Shown here: piece after piece, positions 30,821-34,978 of the stretch
Layout: every line of letters starts with the position of its first letter
Numbering within the stretch: the stretch's first letter is position 1
Source of the DNA: Candidatus Sulfopaludibacter sp. SbA3
GTDB lineage: Bacteria > Acidobacteriota > Terriglobia > Bryobacterales > Bryobacteraceae
Reading direction: 5' to 3'
Assembly (NCBI GenBank): GCA_945900935.1
Contig: CAMDKT010000002.1
Coordinates: 1-34,978 of the forward strand
DNA length: 34,978 nucleotides
The notes under the pieces: generated by a model
Databases searched by the model: none
What the model saw: only the letters and a program-made list of their open reading frames with translations
Told to the model about the DNA's origin: nothing
Position numbers and translations under genes: made by a program

Positions 30821-33456
30821 TCGACATAGAGGAACTCGTTCGAGCTAAGCAGCGCCTGCGCGAACGACTTGAACGGCATCTTTTCCAGGAAGCCGGCTGC
30901 GAGTTCCCGCTCGGCTGCCGCCGGCTTTCGGGAGAGTGTCATTAAATAGGCGGCGTCAATGTTATTTTCGGCGCGTTTGGCGAGCGCTTCCGCGGCTTGC
31001 CAGACAAAGTCGTCATTCAGCATTGTTAGTGATTGCAGCGGAGTCGTCGACGGAACGCGGCGGCTGCAGTTCGTGTCGATGATCGGATAATCGAAGACAC
31101 CGAGGAAGCTCATCGGATACGTGCGCCGATGCGTCAGATAGATACTGCGACGCCATTTGGCGTTCTCCGGCTCCTTGCTCGAAACGACCTGCAGGCCATC
31201 CGTGCGCATCTCGAGCAGGATCGGCGGGCCGCCGGCCGTCGTGTCGAGTTTGCCCGCCGCCGCGATCACCGAATCGCGGATCGCCTCAGCATCCAGCCGC
31301 CGCAGGTTCATGCGCGAGAGCAGGGCGTTATCCGGGTCGATTTTATTAGCCTTTTCGCTCTGTCGGCTGGACTGACGGTAGACCGTGGAGAGCATGATCT
31401 GCCTGTGGAGGCGCTTGGCGCTCCAGCCGTTTTTCATGAAGTCGATGGCCAGATAATCGAGCAGCGGCTGGTTCGACGGCGCGGCACCAGTCGTGCCGAA
31501 GTTATCGGGCGTGGCGACGATGCCCGTGCCGAAGTGGCCCTGCCAGATCCGGTTGACGATCACGCGGGCGGTGAGCGGATGGTCCGAGCTGGTCAGCCAT
31601 TCGGCGAAGGCGAGACGAATCCCGGAAGTCTTGCCTTGTGCCGCGGCTGGTTTCACCGCGTCCGTTTCGTTGGGTTTGGAAAGGATGCGCAGGAAACCGG
31701 GCGTGACTTTCGGGCCCGGCGAATCGGCGCTGCCGCGTTGCAGCAGGCGAATATGGGGGGGCGTTCCTACATCCCAGAGGGCTTGGATCTTCCCGAGCTT
31801 CTTGAACTCCTGATCTTTGGCGTACTCTTTTTGAAATGGTTCGTTGAACTTTTTGAAAAGGTATTTTTGGATTTCCGTGCGCGTGTCCACAGGCGTGGCC
31901 AGCGCGGCTTTCAGATCGGCGCGGATGGCCTCCGGAATCGTCTTTAACTGATCTCCCAGGAGCCTGGATTCAATCGCTTCGTGTTGCGACTTCGGAAGTA
32001 CGAAGAGGTGATGATTCTGCGGCTGAATCCAGTCCGTTGGATTGTAAGCCGTAGTGAAAAGAGCCAGGAAGCGGTAGTAGTCGCGTTGGGGGATGGGGTC
32101 GAACTTGTGAGAGTGGCAGCGGGCGCAACCGACGGTCAATCCAACAGTGCTGCTGGAGACTTTGTCGACCAGTTTGAAAAGCGCCTCGTAACGCTCCACC
32201 GGGAGATTGGAAATATCCTCTTCGGTAATATCAAGGATGGTCCGCATGTAGCCGGTGGCGGCCAGCAGCGAGTTGATTTCCGGCGTGTGCTGCTTGGCCT
32301 CGCGCCAGTCGATCAGTTCGTCGCCGGCGATCTGTTCGGTCAGAAACCGGTTCCAGGGCTTATCGCTGTTCACGGCGTTGATGACGTAATCCCGATAGCG
32401 CCACATGCCATCGGCGAACTCCGTTTTCTTGGGGTCGAAGTCTTTTCCCGTGGTGTCGACATAGCCCGCGGCGTCAAGCCATTGGCGGCCCCAGCGTTCG
32501 CCGTAACGTGGAGAAGCCAGCAGCTTGTCGATTAGTTTTTCGTAGTCGCCGTCCTTTTGGAATTCGTCGATTTCGGCGGGCGTTGGCGGTAGGCCGGTGA
32601 GATCGAGATACGCGCGGCGCATCAGCTTTTCATTCGGCGCGTCGGGGCTGAATGTGAGACCCTTCGATTCGAGTTTGGCGAGGACCAGAGAGTCAATGGG
32701 AGTGCGGAGGCGAGCTTTCGATTTGACGCTGGGAATCGGGGCGGGCACTGGTTTTTGGAAGGCCCAGAATTTGCGCTGCGCCTCCGTTATGGGCGGCGCT
32801 TCGAGCGGACTGAAAGGCCGGTCCGCCGGATTGAAAGTGATAATTTCGCTAAAGTCGCCGCGGTCAATCCACTCGGCGATAGCGTTCCGCTCCGATTCTG
32901 TCAACGGCGCGCCCACGCCCTTGGGCGGCATGGTGCCGTTGGAGATTCTACGGACGAGCAGACTGCGATCAGAGAAGCCTTCAACGATCACCGGACCGGT
33001 GGCGCTGCCCTTGAGAACATCGGCGACGGTATGCAATCGAAGCCCGGCGGCGGCGGATTTTTCACCATGGCAGCTCGCGCAGCGGGCAAGCATGACGGAC
33101 GGAACTTGCGCGTTGGCATGGACGGGCGCGTCGAATGGCGCATCGGCTTCAATCCACTGCTTGACGATTTCGATCTCGGCGTCGGGGATTTTTTGGCCGT
33201 AGATGGCCGGAGGCATTTGTCGCGACGATACCTTCTTCCACAGCAGGCTCTCGTCCGGCTTGCCTTTGACGATTACGGGGCCGTTGTGGCTGCCGCGAAG
33301 CGCGCCCGCCGCGGTCCGGAGATCGAGCCCCAGCTTGGGCGAGCTTTGTCCATGACAAGTGAAACAGTACTTAGTGAAGATGGGCAGGACGTCTTTTTCG
33401 TAGCGCGGCGCGGCACCCGCGATTAACGGCAGCGTCAGGAGTGCGAGTAACTTCAT
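30817..33456 (-). CDS. DUF1549/DUF1553 exported multiheme cytochrome-like protein
   Basis: An 879-aa secreted protein. A signal peptide (MKLLALLTLPLIAGAA) is followed by two tandem planctomycete-type cytochrome C units with heme sites CFTCH (Cys31, Cys34, His35) and CASCH (Cys126, Cys129, His130). Each is followed by a similar GPVIVxGxxDxSLLxxxxS block and MPP. DUF1549 then covers about 240-450 (DSLVLAKLESKGLTFSPDAP, YLDLTGLPPTPAEIDEFQKD), with a third site CARCH near its end. DUF1553 covers the C-terminal part (EWLTSSDHPLTARVIVNRIW, LLDYLAIDFMKNGWSAKRLH). It overlaps the DUF1501 gene by four bases and is its usual partner. Extracytoplasmic electron transfer is likely; the reaction is unknown. 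Confidence 0.94.
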   Translation of the reverse strand: MKLLALLTLPLIAGAAPRYEKDVLPIFTKYCFTCHGQSSPKLGLDLRTAAGALRGSHNGPVIVKGKPDESLLWKKVSSRQMPPAIYGQKIPDAEIEIVKQWIEADAPFDAPVHANAQVPSVMLARCASCHGEKSAAAGLRLHTVADVLKGSATGPVIVEGFSDRSLLVRRISNGTMPPKGVGAPLTESERNAIAEWIDRGDFSEIITFNPADRPFSPLEAPPITEAQRKFWAFQKPVPAPIPSVKSKARLRTPIDSLVLAKLESKGLTFSPDAPNEKLMRRAYLDLTGLPPTPAEIDEFQKDGDYEKLIDKLLASPRYGERWGRQWLDAAGYVDTTGKDFDPKKTEFADGMWRYRDYVINAVNSDKPWNRFLTEQIAGDELIDWREAKQHTPEINSLLAATGYMRTILDITEEDISNLPVERYEALFKLVDKVSSSTVGLTVGCARCHSHKFDPIPQRDYYRFLALFTTAYNPTDWIQPQNHHLFVLPKSQHEAIESRLLGDQLKTIPEAIRADLKAALATPVDTRTEIQKYLFKKFNEPFQKEYAKDQEFKKLGKIQALWDVGTPPHIRLLQRGSADSPGPKVTPGFLRILSKPNETDAVKPAAAQGKTSGIRLAFAEWLTSSDHPLTARVIVNRIWQGHFGTGIVATPDNFGTTGAAPSNQPLLDYLAIDFMKNGWSAKRLHRQIMLSTVYRQSSRQSEKANKIDPDNALLSRMNLRRLDAEAIRDSVIAAAGKLDTTAGGPPILLEMRTDGLQVVSSKEPENAKWRRSIYLTHRRTYPMSFLGVFDYPIIDTNCSRRVPSTTPLQSLTMLNDDFVWQAAEALAKRAENNIDAAYLMTLSRKPAAAERELAAGFLEKMPFKSFAQALLSSNEFLYVD

Positions 33457-34829
33457 GCGAGTAAGTCCATGACAGGTTTAGCGCCGGTAACGGTAACGTC
33501 CGACGGCGTTTCCATCCGGCCGCCATTGGCGTACTGGATCTTCTGATGATCCAGGCCCAGTTGACGGAGCACGGTGGCGATCATGTCCGGCACGGGAACG
33601 CGATTGACAACGGCCTTGTAGCCGAAATCGTCCGTTTCTCCGTAAATAAGGCCTTTTTTGAAGCCGCCGCCGGCGAACCAGATAGTGAAAGCGTTGCGGT
33701 TATGGTCGCGGCCGTCGCCGTTTTGCGTGGTTGGCAGACGACCGAATTCACCGGCCCACATGACGATGGTGCTATCCAACAAGCCGCGGGATTTGAGGTC
33801 CATAATAAGCGCCGCCGAGCCTTGATCGACTTCAGTGGCGATCTTCTGCATATCTTTCTTAATACTGTTGTGATGATCCCAGGGCTGGCCGGGGCTGGTA
33901 GTAACTTGGACGAAACGAACGCCTTTTTCCACTAATCGCCGGGCCATCAAACAGCGCAGTCCGTAGGCCCCCGCCTTAGGATCGTCGATACCGTATAACT
34001 TCTTTGTCGCATCGGTTTCCTTGGAAATATCGAGGACTTCGCCGGCGGCCAGTTGCATCCTGGCGGCTAGCTCGAAGTTTTTGATTCGGGCTTCCAGCTC
34101 CTGTTCGCCTGGATGCTGCCTGGAATGACTTTCGTTGATTTTTGCGAGTAAGTCGAGAGTCGCCCGCTGCGCCCCATCGGCCTGTTTTTCCGGCGGATGT
34201 AAGTTATGAACGGGCGCGCCCTTCATGCTGAATTCGACGCCGGAGTAAGTAGCGGGCAGATAGCCATTGGCCCATAACTGTTTGCCGCCGATGGTGTAAC
34301 CCGTCGGGTCCCGCAGGACGACATAGGCGGGGAGGCTCTGGTTCTCGGTGCCAAGCGCGTAACTGATCCACGCGCCCATAACAGGGCGGCCGGGGAAGAT
34401 CTTGCAGGTGAGCAGCATGTTGAGCGCTTCCAAATGGTTGTTGTGCTCGGTGTGCATGCTGCGGACGAAGGTGAGGTCGTCGACGATCCTGGCCGTGTAA
34501 GGGAGCATCTCGGAGATGTCCATGCCGGATTGCCCGTATTTTTTGAACTCGAAGGGGCAAGGAAGGAGGGTGTTGACGTTATTAGGCTGATGAATTTCGA
34601 CGCCGCCGGGCAGCGGTTTGCCGGCGTGTTTCTGGAGCGTCGGCTTGGGATCGAAGAGGTCCATCTGGCTCGGGCCGCCGTTCTGGACGAGTTGGATAAC
34701 GGCGTTCGCTTTGGCGGGGAAATGTTGGCCGTTGAGCAGACTGGAGAGGGCGAGCGAGCCGAAGCCGAGGGTAGTGCGTTCGAGGAGTTGGCGGCGGGTT
34801 AGCGGTGACACGGTGGCTGCGGATAGCAT
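33453..34829 (-). CDS. DUF1501 Tat-exported protein
   Basis: A protein of about 458 aa with a twin-arginine-like signal (LTRRQLLERTTLGFGSLALS). The DUF1501 body contains AVIQLVQNGGPSQMDLFDPK, MHTEHNNHLEALNMLLTCK, YGLRCLMARRLVEKGVRFVQ, HHNSIKKDMQKIATEVDQGS and MWAGEFGRLPTTQNGDGRDH. The fold is related to sulfatases/alkaline phosphatases, but the usual catalytic Ser/Cys is absent, so the role is unknown. It is first in the unit and couples to the DUF1549/DUF1553 gene. ATG 34829 lies one base after the stop of an upstream frame; ATG 34856 would add nine residues and is also possible. Confidence 0.92.
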   Translation of the reverse strand: MLSAATVSPLTRRQLLERTTLGFGSLALSSLLNGQHFPAKANAVIQLVQNGGPSQMDLFDPKPTLQKHAGKPLPGGVEIHQPNNVNTLLPCPFEFKKYGQSGMDISEMLPYTARIVDDLTFVRSMHTEHNNHLEALNMLLTCKIFPGRPVMGAWISYALGTENQSLPAYVVLRDPTGYTIGGKQLWANGYLPATYSGVEFSMKGAPVHNLHPPEKQADGAQRATLDLLAKINESHSRQHPGEQELEARIKNFELAARMQLAAGEVLDISKETDATKKLYGIDDPKAGAYGLRCLMARRLVEKGVRFVQVTTSPGQPWDHHNSIKKDMQKIATEVDQGSAALIMDLKSRGLLDSTIVMWAGEFGRLPTTQNGDGRDHNRNAFTIWFAGGGFKKGLIYGETDDFGYKAVVNRVPVPDMIATVLRQLGLDHQKIQYANGGRMETPSDVTVTGAKPVMDLLA

Positions 34830-34830
34830 A

Positions 34831-34978
34831 TCAGGTCGCGCTGTCCCGTTTTCCATGCCGGATGAACAGGATTTCGACCAGACGCTTCTTCTCGATCATG
34901 CGGAATATGCTCAGACATCCTGATCTCGCCGGGTTTTCCGGCTGAATAGTGGAAAAGCATTTGAGCCGAAAGGGGTTG
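34831..34978 (-). CDS. Partial upstream gene at the window edge
   Basis: A frame open from the window end to TGA 34831-34833 encodes LSIFRMIEKKRLVEILFIRH followed by GKRDSAT. It is cut by the window, so length and start are unknown. The ending vaguely resembles the last strand of RelE/ParE-type toxins (Arg followed by a LVEILFIRHGKR strand), but this is weak. It is on the same strand as and directly abuts the DUF1501 gene. Confidence 0.4.
   Translation of the reverse strand, partial: NPFRLKCFSTIQPENPARSGCLSIFRMIEKKRLVEILFIRHGKRDSAT

Noticed and set aside
31033-31947. 304-aa forward open frame opposite the DUF1549/DUF1553 gene
   Set aside because: Overlaps conserved DUF1553 coding sequence; Arg-rich with no family resemblance.

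Overview
The window looks like a chromosomal segment of an acidobacterium of the Solibacter/Bryobacter type. This is inferred from gene content: paired DUF1592/DUF1552 and DUF1549-DUF1553/DUF1501 secreted proteins with c-type heme motifs, a Solibacter-style Ser/Thr kinase fragment, a DUF362 protein, moderately high GC, and many small mobile two-gene cassettes. No 16S gene or other taxonomic marker is present, so the assignment rests on these families alone.

Layout. 0.3-5.1 kb: smc, a strong hairpin terminator, and an exported cyclophilin with an 18-bp coding repeat. 5.1-8.3 kb: an accessory strip with a small protein plus a broken HNH endonuclease, a BrnT/antitoxin module with a candidate double-palindrome operator, a prophage prohead-protease remnant, and a tyrosine integrase with two frameshifts that stops 34 bp from the 3' end of tRNA-Leu(UAG). 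8.3-17.9 kb: mostly housekeeping or ordinary genes, namely a hypothetical protein, an outer-membrane barrel, nadD, a secreted RidA-like protein, a DUF362 protein with a coupled partner, an M16 peptidase, and a PhoR/PhoB-like two-component pair. 17.9-20.8 kb: HicB/HicA running convergently into a hybrid histidine kinase whose receiver is frameshifted, preceded by a coupled thioredoxin-fold protein. 20.9-25.6 kb: a second accessory strip with a duplicated small membrane protein flanking a kinase fragment and a DUF4258/YgiT-zinc-finger module, a 289-aa HNH nuclease, a retropepsin-like/DUF5678 pair, and a decayed DUF5678 copy fused to a zinc-ribbon membrane gene. 25.7-34.9 kb: two secreted heme-protein systems facing each other (DUF1592-DUF1552-nucleoside-hydrolase-like on +, DUF1501-DUF1549/DUF1553 on -), separated by about 540 bp of gene remnants.

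Three toxin-antitoxin-like modules (BrnT/BrnA-like, HicB/HicA, DUF4258/YgiT) all show ATGA start/stop overlaps. Several genes are visibly broken: the HNH nuclease, prohead protease, integrase, receiver domain, Ser/Thr kinase, a DUF5678 paralog and a TPR protein. The accessory parts therefore record repeated insertion followed by decay between intact core genes. The most promising under-described units are the DUF5678/retropepsin-like pair, the 79-aa protein/HNH cassette, and the convergent secreted cytochrome systems.
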